A DNA stretch of 64,000 bases from Haloarcula hispanica ATCC 33960 (GTDB taxonomy: Archaea > Halobacteriota > Halobacteria > Halobacteriales > Haloarculaceae), in the NCBI RefSeq assembly GCF_000223905.1, contig NC_015948.1, positions 2,790,001 through 2,854,000 of the forward strand, read 5' to 3'. The position numbers and the translations under genes are program-made. The notes beneath the pieces are model-generated. The model saw nothing but the letters and a program-made list of their open reading frames with translations, was not told the DNA's origin and made no database searches. Of the stretch, positions 50,923-60,577 are shown one piece after another; the stretch's first letter is position 1, and each line of letters opens with the position of its first letter.

Positions 50923-50991
50923 ACAGGTGCCAGTCCCTCACTGGGTTAAAACGTACCGAACGGGTAATGTGCCAAGCGACGGCGACCGCCG

Positions 50992-51912
50992 CTACGACGA
51001 CCGCTCGTCCGAGCCACCGTCGTCGGTGTCAGACTTGCCACCCTCGTCAGCGAGGTGCTCGTCGTCGGCCGGCATCGTCTCCTCGACCTCCGCCGCGGTC
51101 TCCTCGACTTCGTTCGCCGTTTCCTTGGCCGCTTCGACCTCGTCGGTGACCGATTCGGCGGTCTGCTTCGCATCGCTGGTCTTGTCTTTGACCTCCGTGG
51201 TCTTGTCTTTCACTTCGGTCGTCCTGTCTTTCGCTTCCGTCGCCTTGTCCTTGACTTGGGTCGTCTTGTCTTTCACTTCGGTCGTCTTGTCCTTGACTTG
51301 GGTCGTCTTGTCCTTGACCTCGGTCACCTTCTCGGCGGCGTCCTCGTCGCCGGTCTCTGTCGCAGTCTGTTCGACTTCGTCGGCCGTCCGCTCGACTTCG
51401 TCCGCGGTCTGCTCGACCTCGTCGACGGTCTCCTCCACTTCGTCCGCTGTCTGCTCGACCTCGCCGGCCGTCTGCTCGACTTCGTCCGCGGTCTGTTCGA
51501 CATCTTCGGCGGCCTCGTCGACAGTCTCGGCCGCGTTTTCGACCTCGTCGGCGGTCGTCTCCAGTTCCTCGGCTGTCGTTTCCAGTTGCTCGGCGGCCTC
51601 TTCGAGTTCAGCGGCCTTCGTGGCGACGTCCTCGTTCGTCCGTTCGAGGACGTTCGCGAGGACGAGGAACTGTAGCAAGCCGACGACGACGAACGCCGAG
51701 ATGGCGACACTGGCGGCGGTCGCAAGCACCGACACCGTGCCGGCACCGAGCGGGAGAACACCGAACGCGGCCAGCCCCCAGGCCAGCGCCAGGCCGACGG
51801 CGACGACCATCACGGCCTGTTCGAAGAGCTGGTACTCGCGCTCGTACGGCCCGAACATGATCGCTTCGAGCCGACGGGCGAGCGGTGTGAGGACGAGTGT
51901 AGCAGTAACCAT
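50992..51912 (-). CDS. Membrane-anchored LEA-like heptad-repeat protein (306 aa)
   Basis: A 306-residue protein. The N-terminal 90 residues have two or three hydrophobic segments (about 32-52, 60-87). From about 95 to 290 it is an almost uninterrupted series of seven-residue units: TADEVEQ-type (about 105-180) and then TEVKDKT-type (about 193-250). Such KDKT and EVE repeats recall late-embryogenesis-abundant and apolipoprotein-like amphipathic helices. A membrane-tethered, desiccation- or salt-related helical stalk is plausible but not shown. It is unrelated to the phosphate permease by sequence. Confidence 0.75.
   Translation of the reverse strand: MVTATLVLTPLARRLEAIMFGPYEREYQLFEQAVMVVAVGLALAWGLAAFGVLPLGAGTVSVLATAASVAISAFVVVGLLQFLVLANVLERTNEDVATKAAELEEAAEQLETTAEELETTADEVENAAETVDEAAEDVEQTADEVEQTAGEVEQTADEVEETVDEVEQTADEVERTADEVEQTATETGDEDAAEKVTEVKDKTTQVKDKTTEVKDKTTQVKDKATEAKDRTTEVKDKTTEVKDKTSDAKQTAESVTDEVEAAKETANEVEETAAEVEETMPADDEHLADEGGKSDTDDGGSDERSS
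51164..51620 (-). repeat. 21-base coding repeats
   Basis: Units of 21 bases encode heptads. About eight TEVKDKT-type units (51175-51325) are followed by about ten TADEVEQ-type units. Several neighbouring units share runs such as CTTGTCTTTCACTTCGGTCG. The periodicity arises from coding heptads, not from a CRISPR. Confidence 0.85.
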
Positions 51913-52022
51913 GTCGGACCTTTCCCATCACGGCGTAAAAGGATGGGGGTGGATTTGTGCAGACAGCCGTCCGTACACGGTGGACCGACACGCTTTCGAC
52001 GGCCGCCGCCGGACCACCGGCC

Positions 52023-52757
52023 ATGTACCCCGAATTCGAGGTCGTCCCCGCGGTCGACATGCAGGACGGACAGGTGGTCCAGCTGGTCGGCGGCGAACGC
52101 GGCACCGAAAAAACCTACGGCGATCCGGTCGAGGCCGCACAGCGGTGGGTCGACGCCGGCGCGCGGACGCTCCATCTCGTCGACCTCGACGGCGCGTTCG
52201 AGGGCGAGCGACGGAACGCGGCGGCCATCGACGCCGTCCTCGACGCGGTGGGAGCCGACGTGGACGTGCAACTCGGCGGCGGCATCCGAACCGCCGAGGA
52301 CGCCGTCTCGCTGCTCGACCGCGGGCTTGACCGCGTCATCCTCGGCACGGCGGCCGTCGAAACGCCGGAGATCGTCCGCGAAATCAGCGACGAACACCCC
52401 GGTAGTGTGCTCGTGAGCCTCGACGCGAAGGACGGCGAGGTGGTCGTCTCCGGATGGACCGAAGGCACTGGTCTGGACCCCGCCGACGCCGCCGAGCGGT
52501 ACGCCGACCTCGGGGCCGGCGGCATCCTCTTCACCGACGTGGATGTCGAGGGGCAGCTCGAGGGGGTTCGGACCGACCCGGTTCGCCGACTGGTCGACAG
52601 CGTCGACATCCCCGTCGTCGCCAGCGGCGGCGTGGCAACCATCGACGACGTGCTCGCGCTTCGGTCGGCCGGGGCCGCCGCCGTCGTCGTCGGGAGCGCG
52701 CTCTACGAGGGGCAGTTCACGCTCGACGCGGCGATTGACGCGCTCGCCGAGGATTAA
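52023..52757 (+). CDS. hisA: ProFAR isomerase (histidine biosynthesis)
   Basis: A 244-residue (beta/alpha)8 HisA, fourth step of histidine synthesis. The N-terminal catalytic Asp is in VVPAVDMQDGQVVQLVGG, with QLGGGIRTAEDAVSLLD, ITFTD-equivalent GGILFTDVDVEGQ and the C-terminal phosphate site SGGVATIDDVLAL. The ATG at 52023 (MYPEFEVVPAVDM) is used. The stop shares TTAA with the stop of the convergent GH97 gene. Confidence 0.96.
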   Translation: MYPEFEVVPAVDMQDGQVVQLVGGERGTEKTYGDPVEAAQRWVDAGARTLHLVDLDGAFEGERRNAAAIDAVLDAVGADVDVQLGGGIRTAEDAVSLLDRGLDRVILGTAAVETPEIVREISDEHPGSVLVSLDAKDGEVVVSGWTEGTGLDPADAAERYADLGAGGILFTDVDVEGQLEGVRTDPVRRLVDSVDIPVVASGGVATIDDVLALRSAGAAAVVVGSALYEGQFTLDAAIDALAED

Positions 52758-55700
52758 TCGAGCGGGACGAACGGCAGCGTCGCCCGCGAGTCGGCACTGT
52801 AGGCCAGCGCGTCGGCCTGACTGACGCTCTCCGGTGTCGTCAGGTCCATAATTCGCGGTGCGTTCTCGACTGCACCGGGCTTGGCACCGCCGAAGACGTA
52901 GCCCCCGGCTTCTTCGGCGACTGGCCGGAGCGACCCGCGGTCCTCCGACTGCACCATCGCGACGACTTCGAGGTCCGCCGCGTCCGCGCCGCCGACGGCC
53001 TCGCGGTCGAGGCTGAGCGTGACTGTCCCCGCGTCCACGTCGACGGTCTCGCCGAGGGAGACCGCGTCCCCGTCGGCGTCGGTCAGCGTCGCACCGCTGG
53101 CGTCGACCGCGCTCTTTGAGAAGCCGCTGATTTCGATGCGGTACTGCCACGGGGCCTCGAAGTCGACGGTCGCGCCGAGGTCGTCGAGGCTGGTCGTCGA
53201 CCCGCTGTCAGCGCTCGGGTCGCGCAGCCAGAGGACGAACCACTGCGGCGAGAAGCCGCGGCTACTGCCGAAAGCGTTGTAGAGAGTCGCCACCTTGAAG
53301 GTGAAGCGATGGAGGCTCGGTGTCTGTTCGACCGTCAGCGACTCCAGGTCGAACGCGCCGTCCTCGAAGTCACCGCTGGTCGGATACGTGTACGCACCTG
53401 GGCCGGTGTCGTCGCCGGACGGGTCGGCGAGTTCGGCCACCGTCGCCGGCGGCTTGACCGTCACCGTTCCGCTGGCGAGCGTCGTGCCGTCCGGGAGCGC
53501 GACTGACACGTCGTAGTCGCCGGCCGTGTCGATGCTGTAGCCGAACTCGTAGGTGGCGTCGCTTGTGTTGGGCGGGAAGCGGACGTTCGCTGTCCTGACA
53601 GTCTCGCCGTCGACGCGGAGCGTCACCGTGGTCCCGCCGATGAACGCCCCGTCGTTGCGCCCAGTGGCCCGGATGAACGGTTCTTGGATGAACACCTCGT
53701 CGCCGATGGTGACGTCGAAGTCCTGTGCTGGCCGCTCGTACGCCGGCAGGTCGTTGATATCCTGACCTGTTGCGCGCCGGAAGCGGACAGCCGTCCCGCC
53801 GCTGCCGACCATCGACGCGAGCAGGGTCGTCCCCGGTGTGACGACGGCCTCGTCGACGCGAACGTCGGTCAGGTTCTCGTCGTAGGCCGCGTCGATGCCG
53901 TCGGAATAGATTTCGGCGACGTACTTCGGGCCGTTAGGGCCGGTACCGTTGCCGCTGGCTTCGTTCGTCCCGTTCTTCTCGCCGTTGTCGTTCCCCGGCC
54001 CCTGTCCGTTGCTATCCGAAGCGGGCGAGAGGAACGACAGGGGTACGTCGATGGCGCGGCCGCCCCCGTCAGTCATCGCGCCGAGATACCATTCCTCGCC
54101 TTTCTGCCGTGCCGTGACCATGTAATCGCCGATCTCGGCGTCGATGACGCGCGTGTCGTCCCAGCCCGCGGCGGGCACGTCCTCGATAAACTGGAACGCC
54201 TCGACGGTCTCGCCGCGGATGGGAGCTGTCTCGGGGTCGGGCATCGGCGCGCCGGTGTCGGTGACGGCGACGGCGTCGAGGTTGAGGCCCCCGGTGTCCT
54301 CGGCGGTCAGCGAGAGGGCGATTTCGTCCTCGTCGCCGGACAGCGAGACGGTCGTCGAGACGCTCTCCCAGACGTCCCAGTACTCCGTGGGCGGGAACGT
54401 GACCTGGCCGGCCGCGGAGCCGTTGACAAGCACCGACGCAGTCCGGTCGGTGTCCGCGCCGATGGCGTTCTCCTCGGCGTCGCTGGCGTACCGGAAGTGA
54501 ACGTCGTACTCGCCCTCGTCGGCGTCCTCGACGGTCCAGGAGACGGTCGCACCGGGCGCGGCGCTGTTGGGGTCGATGGCGACGTACTGCTCGCCCTGAG
54601 CGTTGGCCCAGCGGGCGGCCGTCGAGAAGCCCTCGATGTCGCCCCACTCGGCCTGGGCGACTTCGCCGACGGCGGCCGTCGGCGGCTGGTCGGCCAGATA
54701 GGAACTGGGTAGGTCGGCGGCCATCTGGAGGCCGCTGAAGTACGTCGGGTACATCGCCAGTTGCTTGGCGCGCGTGGTCTCGATGCCGCCCGACCCCGAG
54801 TCCATGTCGAAGATGCCCGGCGTGTACTCGACCGGCCCGCCCAGCATCCGCGTGAACGGGAAGGTGACGTGGTGTTCGGGGCTCACGTCGCCGAAGGAGT
54901 CGTACTCCTGGCCTTTGACCCCCTCGCGGGTCATCAGGTTCGGGTAGGTCCGCCGGCGGCCGGTCGGGTGAATCGGCTCGTGTATATCGAGCATCTGTCG
55001 ATTGGCCGCCGCCGTCTCGGCGACCAGCGTGTGGTGGTTGACCAGTATCTGGTTGTGGTGGCTGTAACTCTCGCCCGCAAGGTCACCGCTGTCGGAGACG
55101 TAGCCGTTCTTGATGGTCCGGATTCCGAGGTCATCGTACAACGAAAATGCCTCTTCGAGCTGTGATTCGTAGTTCCGGAAGTCCCCGGCCGTCTCGTTGT
55201 GCATCGTCATCTGGGTCGGCGGGTCGAGGCTCGCGCCGTAGTCGGTCACTTCCGCCAGATCGAAGTCCGGATACGGTGTCGAGAAATCGAATCCACTGCC
55301 ATCGCCCGGATAGCTCGACCACCCCTCGTTCCAGCCCTCGACGAGGACACCGGGGATGTCGTGCTCGCTGGCGAAGTCCATGTACTGCGTGGCGCGGCCG
55401 GTCTGTGCGCCGTGGTTGCCGGAGGTCTCCCCGGTGTACTCCCAGTCGGCGCGGCCGGTTATCATCAGCCACCAGACGCCGATGAACTTCTGGGGCTCTA
55501 TCCAGTCGACGCCCTGCGTGAACACCTCCTCGTCGTAGTCTTCGTTGAGGTTCACCACCAGATTCGACTCGACGAGGTCACCGGCACTGGTCCCGACCTG
55601 AACTGTTCGCCATGGGGTGACGTGCGGGGCCGACGACGAGACCTTCGTTCCGTCGGGCAGCGGCGCGAGCGTCGATTCGAAAGTCGTGTCACCGGCATCA

Positions 55701-56464
55701 GACGGTGCGAGTGCGAGCGAAGCGTAGTCGGTGAGGTCGGCCTCGTGGACGGCGAGGTGGCGGCCGTCGTCGGTCCGCATCGTCATCGGCGTGTGGACGC
55801 CGTCGAAGCCAGTGCCGTCGAGTTCGCCGGCCACCTCGCTCAGCGGCGTCTCCTCGTACTCCACCTCGAAGTTGTTGTAGTCGTTGGGAATCCACCAGGA
55901 GGTGTAGTCCCCGGCGAAATTGTACTCGGTCCGCTCGGATGTGACGACGAACTGGTCGCCGAAGGGCTCCCCGAAGATGAATCGGAAGCCGACGCCGTCG
56001 TCGAACACCCGGAAGACGAGCGTCCCGAACCGCTCCGCCCCGGTCGACTCCGCGACCCCCAGCCGGAGTTCCGTGTACCGCTCGGTGATTTCGTCGTAAC
56101 GGTCCCAGACTGGCGTCCAGGACGTATCGACCTCGGTTCGCTCGCTCCCGGTGACGGCCAGACCCGAACGGAACGGGTCCTGATTCCGGAACTCGAAGCC
56201 CAGTTCGGACTCCCCAATGAGCGTCGTCCCGTCGTGTGCGACCTCGTATGTTGCCACACCGTCGCTGACATCGACAGTGAGTGTTACTGCCCCGTTAGGT
56301 GACGAGATAGTCTGTGTGGCCGAGTCGTCGCCGTCTGTCACCTGTGCGGCAGCGTCGTCGGAGACGGAGACCGAGAACGCCGACGCGGCCAGCAGCGAAC
56401 CGACCCCACCGAGGAACTGTCTTCGGCTCGGGTTAGATTTGGGCTGTGATTCTTCTTCAAACAT
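52754..56464 (-). CDS. Exported multidomain GH97 alpha-glucosidase
   Basis: A 1236-residue secreted glycosidase. A Tat signal (SRRQFLGGVGSLLAASAF, residues 13-30) precedes a GH97 N-terminal domain (about 50-315) and the barrel (about 320-610). Glu424 (MHNET), Glu496 (DIHEPI) and Glu520 (KGQEYD) align, from memory, with Glu439, Glu508 and Glu532 of the inverting SusB enzyme, and the last spacing (24) is identical. A CBM6/35-like module (about 620-737) is inserted before the GH97 C-terminal sheet domain (about 750-905), which itself holds a Gly/Asn linker (813-847). An Ig-like domain (about 915-1005) and a glucodextranase-type C-terminal domain (about 1010-1215) end it. A strong Shine-Dalgarno precedes the ATG. 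Confidence 0.88.
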   Translation of the reverse strand: MFEEESQPKSNPSRRQFLGGVGSLLAASAFSVSVSDDAAAQVTDGDDSATQTISSPNGAVTLTVDVSDGVATYEVAHDGTTLIGESELGFEFRNQDPFRSGLAVTGSERTEVDTSWTPVWDRYDEITERYTELRLGVAESTGAERFGTLVFRVFDDGVGFRFIFGEPFGDQFVVTSERTEYNFAGDYTSWWIPNDYNNFEVEYEETPLSEVAGELDGTGFDGVHTPMTMRTDDGRHLAVHEADLTDYASLALAPSDAGDTTFESTLAPLPDGTKVSSSAPHVTPWRTVQVGTSAGDLVESNLVVNLNEDYDEEVFTQGVDWIEPQKFIGVWWLMITGRADWEYTGETSGNHGAQTGRATQYMDFASEHDIPGVLVEGWNEGWSSYPGDGSGFDFSTPYPDFDLAEVTDYGASLDPPTQMTMHNETAGDFRNYESQLEEAFSLYDDLGIRTIKNGYVSDSGDLAGESYSHHNQILVNHHTLVAETAAANRQMLDIHEPIHPTGRRRTYPNLMTREGVKGQEYDSFGDVSPEHHVTFPFTRMLGGPVEYTPGIFDMDSGSGGIETTRAKQLAMYPTYFSGLQMAADLPSSYLADQPPTAAVGEVAQAEWGDIEGFSTAARWANAQGEQYVAIDPNSAAPGATVSWTVEDADEGEYDVHFRYASDAEENAIGADTDRTASVLVNGSAAGQVTFPPTEYWDVWESVSTTVSLSGDEDEIALSLTAEDTGGLNLDAVAVTDTGAPMPDPETAPIRGETVEAFQFIEDVPAAGWDDTRVIDAEIGDYMVTARQKGEEWYLGAMTDGGGRAIDVPLSFLSPASDSNGQGPGNDNGEKNGTNEASGNGTGPNGPKYVAEIYSDGIDAAYDENLTDVRVDEAVVTPGTTLLASMVGSGGTAVRFRRATGQDINDLPAYERPAQDFDVTIGDEVFIQEPFIRATGRNDGAFIGGTTVTLRVDGETVRTANVRFPPNTSDATYEFGYSIDTAGDYDVSVALPDGTTLASGTVTVKPPATVAELADPSGDDTGPGAYTYPTSGDFEDGAFDLESLTVEQTPSLHRFTFKVATLYNAFGSSRGFSPQWFVLWLRDPSADSGSTTSLDDLGATVDFEAPWQYRIEISGFSKSAVDASGATLTDADGDAVSLGETVDVDAGTVTLSLDREAVGGADAADLEVVAMVQSEDRGSLRPVAEEAGGYVFGGAKPGAVENAPRIMDLTTPESVSQADALAYSADSRATLPFVPLD

Positions 56465-56473
56465 CGAGTCGTT

Positions 56474-56497
56474 CCTCCCGCGGATAAGTAATAAAAG
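56474..56497 (-). promoter_or_regulatory. TATA box and Shine-Dalgarno of the GH97 gene
   Basis: On the minus strand, CTTTTAT (56491-56497) is followed by GGGAGG (56474-56479), about 10 bases before the ATG at 56464. A clear ribosome binding site with a short leader contrasts with the leaderless style of most genes here. Confidence 0.55.
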
Positions 56498-56629
56498 TTC
56501 ACCTAGATTGCATACCAGTTGGTCAATGAATCAGTGAACACCATCGGAATATCGTGTTGGAGTCGAAATAGGGAGGTGACTGTGGAGAGGTAGCTGAACG
56601 CCTATCCGGCTTGCACACATAGTGTAGAC

Positions 56630-57232
56630 ATGGACCGCAACGAGGTGCGCCACGCGTGGGACAGTGTCTCCGAGACCTACGCCGAGCGGCGCGACCCGAC
56701 CGGGTCGGACGCAGCCCTGCTCGACGACCTGCTCGAACGGCTCCCCGGAGCGCCGACAGTTCTCGACGTAGGCTGTGGTGACGGCGCGCGGACGCTTGCG
56801 AACCTCCCGCCGAACAGCGTCGGTCTGGACTTCTCGCGTGCGGGTCTGAACCTCGCCGCCGAGACAGTACCGGACAGCCGGCTCGTGCAGGGTGACATGA
56901 CGGCGCTCCCGGTTGCGACCGACGGCGTTGACGCAGTCACGGCCTACCACGCCGTCTTCCACGTCCCGCAGGACCAGCACCCGACGGTCTACCGTGAGTT
57001 CGCTCGCGTGCTCCGACCGGGCGGTACCGTGTTGATGACACTGCCGAGCGGCCAGTTCGAAACCGTCCGGCGCGGCTGGATGGGCGGGTCGATGTTCTTC
57101 TCGGCACCGGGTCGGCGGGCGACGCTCGACCAGTTGGCCGACGCCGGCTTCACCGACACGGAGACCGTCACTGCGACGGACCCCCTCGGGAGCGATAGCG
57201 AGTTCGTCTTCGCCACGCTTGACGGCGATTAG
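56630..57232 (+). CDS. Class I SAM-dependent methyltransferase
   Basis: A 200-residue methyltransferase. Motif I is VLDVGCGDGARTLANLP (about 44-60), motif II ends the second strand at GLDFSRAGL, and DMTALPVATDGVDAVTAYHA gives motif III/IV, of the UbiE/type 11 pattern. The N-terminal AWDSVSETYAERRD helix is typical of this group. Substrate unknown. The gene starts at ATG 56630 with its own promoter region in a 165-base gap. Confidence 0.9.
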   Translation: MDRNEVRHAWDSVSETYAERRDPTGSDAALLDDLLERLPGAPTVLDVGCGDGARTLANLPPNSVGLDFSRAGLNLAAETVPDSRLVQGDMTALPVATDGVDAVTAYHAVFHVPQDQHPTVYREFARVLRPGGTVLMTLPSGQFETVRRGWMGGSMFFSAPGRRATLDQLADAGFTDTETVTATDPLGSDSEFVFATLDGD

Positions 57233-57239
57233 CGACCGC

Positions 57240-57632
57240 CTACTCCCCTAGGTCGTCGGCCGTGCTGACGTGCATGCCGACGAACTGCCACTCGCGCGCC
57301 TCGCCGGTAGCTTCGAGGGTCCCGCTCCAGCGCGTGTCGTACTCGTGGCGGACCGTGCCCTCGGTGTCGGTCCAGCACAGGTCGACGGCGTCGCTGAACC
57401 ACGCGTAGCCCTCGCGTTCTGTCACCCGGAGCGCATGGCTCTCGACAGTCCAGTCGGCCGTCGTCTCGGTCTGTTCCCGTAGTCCTGTTCCGATAGCGCC
57501 GGTTCCGACCAGTTGTTCAGAGATGCCGAACTTGACCACCGAGCGGTCTGCGTCATCGGCGAAAAAGGGGCCGAGCGGCTCGCCGGCCCGGAGCGCGGCG
57601 TAGTAGGCCGCGATAGTCTCTGCTGCGTTCAT
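57240..57632 (-). CDS. SnoaL/NTF2-like protein (130 aa)
   Basis: A 130-residue cone-shaped NTF2-like fold protein. MNAAETIAAYYAALRAGEPL leads to PFFADDADRSVVKFGISEQL and C-terminal strands RHEYDTRWSGTLE and EWQFVGMHVS, the pattern of SnoaL-like/DUF4440-type ketosteroid isomerase relatives. It is convergent with the methyltransferase gene (seven bases). Function unknown. Start at ATG 57632. Confidence 0.82.
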   Translation of the reverse strand: MNAAETIAAYYAALRAGEPLGPFFADDADRSVVKFGISEQLVGTGAIGTGLREQTETTADWTVESHALRVTEREGYAWFSDAVDLCWTDTEGTVRHEYDTRWSGTLEATGEAREWQFVGMHVSTADDLGE

Positions 57633-57737
57633 ACTCGGCCCTACGGCCTGTGGCCCCTTCACTGGCCACGCCCGGCGGCCGCGAACACGCTCTCCCGACC
57701 CGCAATCCTTACGCCCGGGACGGCCACACGGACGTGT

Positions 57738-60503
57738 ATGACAGAGGCGACGGGAATCGTCGGGGAGTTCCTCACGCTCAAGGAGGGGACCGACGCGGAC
57801 CTGCTGGCGATGCAGTGTGGCGACTTCTACGAGTTTTTCGACGAGGACGCCGAAATCGTCGCCGACGAACTCGACCTGAAGGTGAGCCAGAAGTCCTCGC
57901 ATGGCTCGTCGTATCCGATGGCAGGGGTTCCGGTCGACGACCTGACGCCGTACGTCTCCGCGCTGGTCGAGCGGGGCTACCGGGTCGCCATCGCCGACCA
58001 GCACGAGACCGAGAACGGCCACGCTCGCGAAATAACGCGGGTCGTTACGCCCGGAACGCATCTAGAGACCGGCGACGAGTCGGCGCAGTACCTCGCCGCG
58101 GTGGTTCGGGAGGCCAGCCGGGACGGCGGTGACACCTACGGTATCGCGGCGACGGACGTGACCACGGGCCAGTTTCAGGTCACACAGCTCGACGACGCCG
58201 ACGCGGGCGAGGCGCTGACAGAGCTGTACACGTTCGGGCCGGCCGAGATTCTTCCCGGCCCGGAGCTCCGGAACGACGACGCGTTTCTGGACCGCCTGCG
58301 CGAGCGGACGGACGCGGCGCTGACGCTGCACGACTCGGCGTCGTTCGAGCCGGGCCGGGCGCGCCACACCGTCCGCGAGCAGTTCGGGAGCGAGACGGTC
58401 GATAGCGTCGGTATCGGCGAGCAGAGCGTGGCGGTCCAGGCCGCCGGCGCGGTGCTGTCCTACGTCGAGGACACCGGGGTCGGCACGCTGGCGGCCGTCA
58501 CGCGGCTGCAGGCCTACGGCGAGCGCGACCACGTCGACCTCGACGCGACGACCCAGCGGAACCTCGAACTCACAGAGACCATGCAGGGCGACAGTTCGGG
58601 GTCGCTGTTCGACACTATCGACCACACGGTCACGGCCGCCGGCGGGCGACTGCTCCAGCAGTGGCTCCAGCGGCCCCGGCGAAACCGGACCGAACTCCAG
58701 CGCCGGCAGTCCTGCGTGGCGGCGCTGTCGGAGGCGGCGATGGCCCGCGAGCGGATTCGAGAGACGCTGTCGGACGCCTACGACCTCGAACGGCTGGCGG
58801 CGCGGGCCACGTCGGGGAGCGCCGACGCGCGGGACCTGCGAGCAGTTCAGGAAACCCTGGCGCTGCTGGGGCAGGTCGCCGACGCCGTCACCGAGACCGA
58901 GCGGCTGGCCGAGTCGCCGCTCGCCGACGCGCTCGACGGGGCCGACCGCGAGGCGGCCGACGCGCTGGCCGCGGACCTCGACAGCGCACTGGTCGCTGAC
59001 CCGCCGGGAACGATCCGGCAGGGCGGACTGTTCAAACGGGGGTACGACGACGACCTCGACGAGATTATCGACGAGCACGAGGCCGCTCTGGAGTGGCTGG
59101 AGACGCTGCCGGACCGCGAGAAGGAGCGGACCGGCATCACCCACCTCTCTGTCGACCGGAACAAGACCGACGGCTACTACATCCAGGTCGGCAAGAGCGA
59201 GACCGACGCCGTCCCCGAGGAGTACCAGCACATCAAGACGCTGAAAAACTCGAAGCGGTACACGACACCCGAACTCGACGAGAAAGAGCGGGACGTGCTG
59301 CGCTTGGAGGAGCGCCGCCACGACATGGAGTACGAGCACTTCCAGCGGCTCCGGGCGCGCGTGGCTGAGCACGCGACGCTACTGCAGGACGTGGGCCGGA
59401 CGCTGGCGGAACTGGACGCATTCGCGTCACTGGCGGTCCATGCCGTCGAGAACGACTGGACCCGGCCGGCGGTCGTCGACGGCAACGAACTGTCCATCGA
59501 GGCCGGCCGTCATCCGGTCGTCGAACAGACCACCGAGTTCGTCCCGAACGATCTCTACATGGACGACGACCGACAGTTCCTCATCGTCACCGGGCCGAAC
59601 ATGAGCGGGAAATCGACGTACATGCGCCAGGCGGCGCTCATCACGCTGCTTGCCCAGGTGGGCAGTTTCGTGCCAGCGCGGTCGGCGACAGTCGGTCTGG
59701 TGGACGGCATCTTCACCCGCGTCGGCGCGCTGGACGAACTCGCACAGGGCCGCTCGACGTTCATGGTCGAGATGCAGGAGCTATCCAATATTCTCCACTC
59801 GGCCACCGACGAGTCGCTGGTGATTCTGGACGAGGTGGGTCGCGGAACCGCTACCTTCGACGGCATCTCTATCGCCTGGGCGGCGACGGAGTACATCGTC
59901 AATTCCATTCAGTCCAAGACGCTGTTTGCCACCCACTACCACGAACTGACGGCGCTGGGCGAGGAGCTACCGGCCGTCGAGAACGTCCACGTCGCGGTCG
60001 ACGGCGAGCCGCGGTCCGCGGAGGGCGACGGCGACGTGACGTTCCTCCGAACGGTCCGGGACGGGCCGACCGACCGCTCCTACGGCGTCCACGTCGCCGA
60101 CCTCGCCGGCGTCCCCGAGCCGGTCGTCGGTCGCTCACAGGAGGTGCTCGACCGCCTGCGCGACGACAAGGCCATCGAGATTCGGGGGAGCGAGCGGGAC
60201 GACGGCGGGACGACACAGGCCGTGTTCGACCTGGATTCGGGGCAGTTCAGGGACGGCGCGGCCGGGTCGGCGGGCACGTCAGCCGATTCGGGGACTGAGC
60301 CGGTTGCGGCCGACGGCGATCCCGAACACGCGCCCGGCGAGTCCGCAGCCGAGGGTCCTGCAGGCGACGCGGCTGCAGCGTCGCTCGACCCGGAAACCGA
60401 GGCCGTCCTGTCGGAACTGACGGAACTGGACGTCAACGAGACGCCGCCGGTCGAGCTGATGGCGAAGGTACAGGAGTGGCAGGCTGAACTGGACGACGAG
60501 TAG
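57738..60503 (+). CDS. mutS: DNA mismatch repair protein MutS
   Basis: A 921-residue MutS. The mismatch-reading Phe-X-Glu is Phe30-Tyr-Glu32 in CGDFYEFF. Connector, lever and clamp domains follow. The ATPase has Walker A GPNMSGKST (619-627), Walker B VILDEVGRGTATFDG and the ATHYHELT motif. The last 110 residues are a low-complexity Gly/Ala/Asp linker followed by a helix-turn-helix tail (VLSELTELDVNETPPVELMA). The ATG at 57738 (MTEATGIVGEF) is used; an open frame upstream is antisense to the SnoaL-like gene. No mutL is adjacent. Confidence 0.97.
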   Translation: MTEATGIVGEFLTLKEGTDADLLAMQCGDFYEFFDEDAEIVADELDLKVSQKSSHGSSYPMAGVPVDDLTPYVSALVERGYRVAIADQHETENGHAREITRVVTPGTHLETGDESAQYLAAVVREASRDGGDTYGIAATDVTTGQFQVTQLDDADAGEALTELYTFGPAEILPGPELRNDDAFLDRLRERTDAALTLHDSASFEPGRARHTVREQFGSETVDSVGIGEQSVAVQAAGAVLSYVEDTGVGTLAAVTRLQAYGERDHVDLDATTQRNLELTETMQGDSSGSLFDTIDHTVTAAGGRLLQQWLQRPRRNRTELQRRQSCVAALSEAAMARERIRETLSDAYDLERLAARATSGSADARDLRAVQETLALLGQVADAVTETERLAESPLADALDGADREAADALAADLDSALVADPPGTIRQGGLFKRGYDDDLDEIIDEHEAALEWLETLPDREKERTGITHLSVDRNKTDGYYIQVGKSETDAVPEEYQHIKTLKNSKRYTTPELDEKERDVLRLEERRHDMEYEHFQRLRARVAEHATLLQDVGRTLAELDAFASLAVHAVENDWTRPAVVDGNELSIEAGRHPVVEQTTEFVPNDLYMDDDRQFLIVTGPNMSGKSTYMRQAALITLLAQVGSFVPARSATVGLVDGIFTRVGALDELAQGRSTFMVEMQELSNILHSATDESLVILDEVGRGTATFDGISIAWAATEYIVNSIQSKTLFATHYHELTALGEELPAVENVHVAVDGEPRSAEGDGDVTFLRTVRDGPTDRSYGVHVADLAGVPEPVVGRSQEVLDRLRDDKAIEIRGSERDDGGTTQAVFDLDSGQFRDGAAGSAGTSADSGTEPVAADGDPEHAPGESAAEGPAGDAAAASLDPETEAVLSELTELDVNETPPVELMAKVQEWQAELDDE

Positions 60504-60577
60504 CAGACGCCACCCGATTTTCAACGGAGATACTCACGCCCGAAAGGGTATAGGGGAGTTGTCACTGCTAGAAGGCA

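Noticed and set aside
50483-52330. 615-codon open frame on the plus strand with Ser/Val-rich repeats
   Set aside because: It mirrors the phosphate permease and the heptad-repeat gene in antisense; the apparent repeats come from the TADEVEQ/TEVKDKT coding units.
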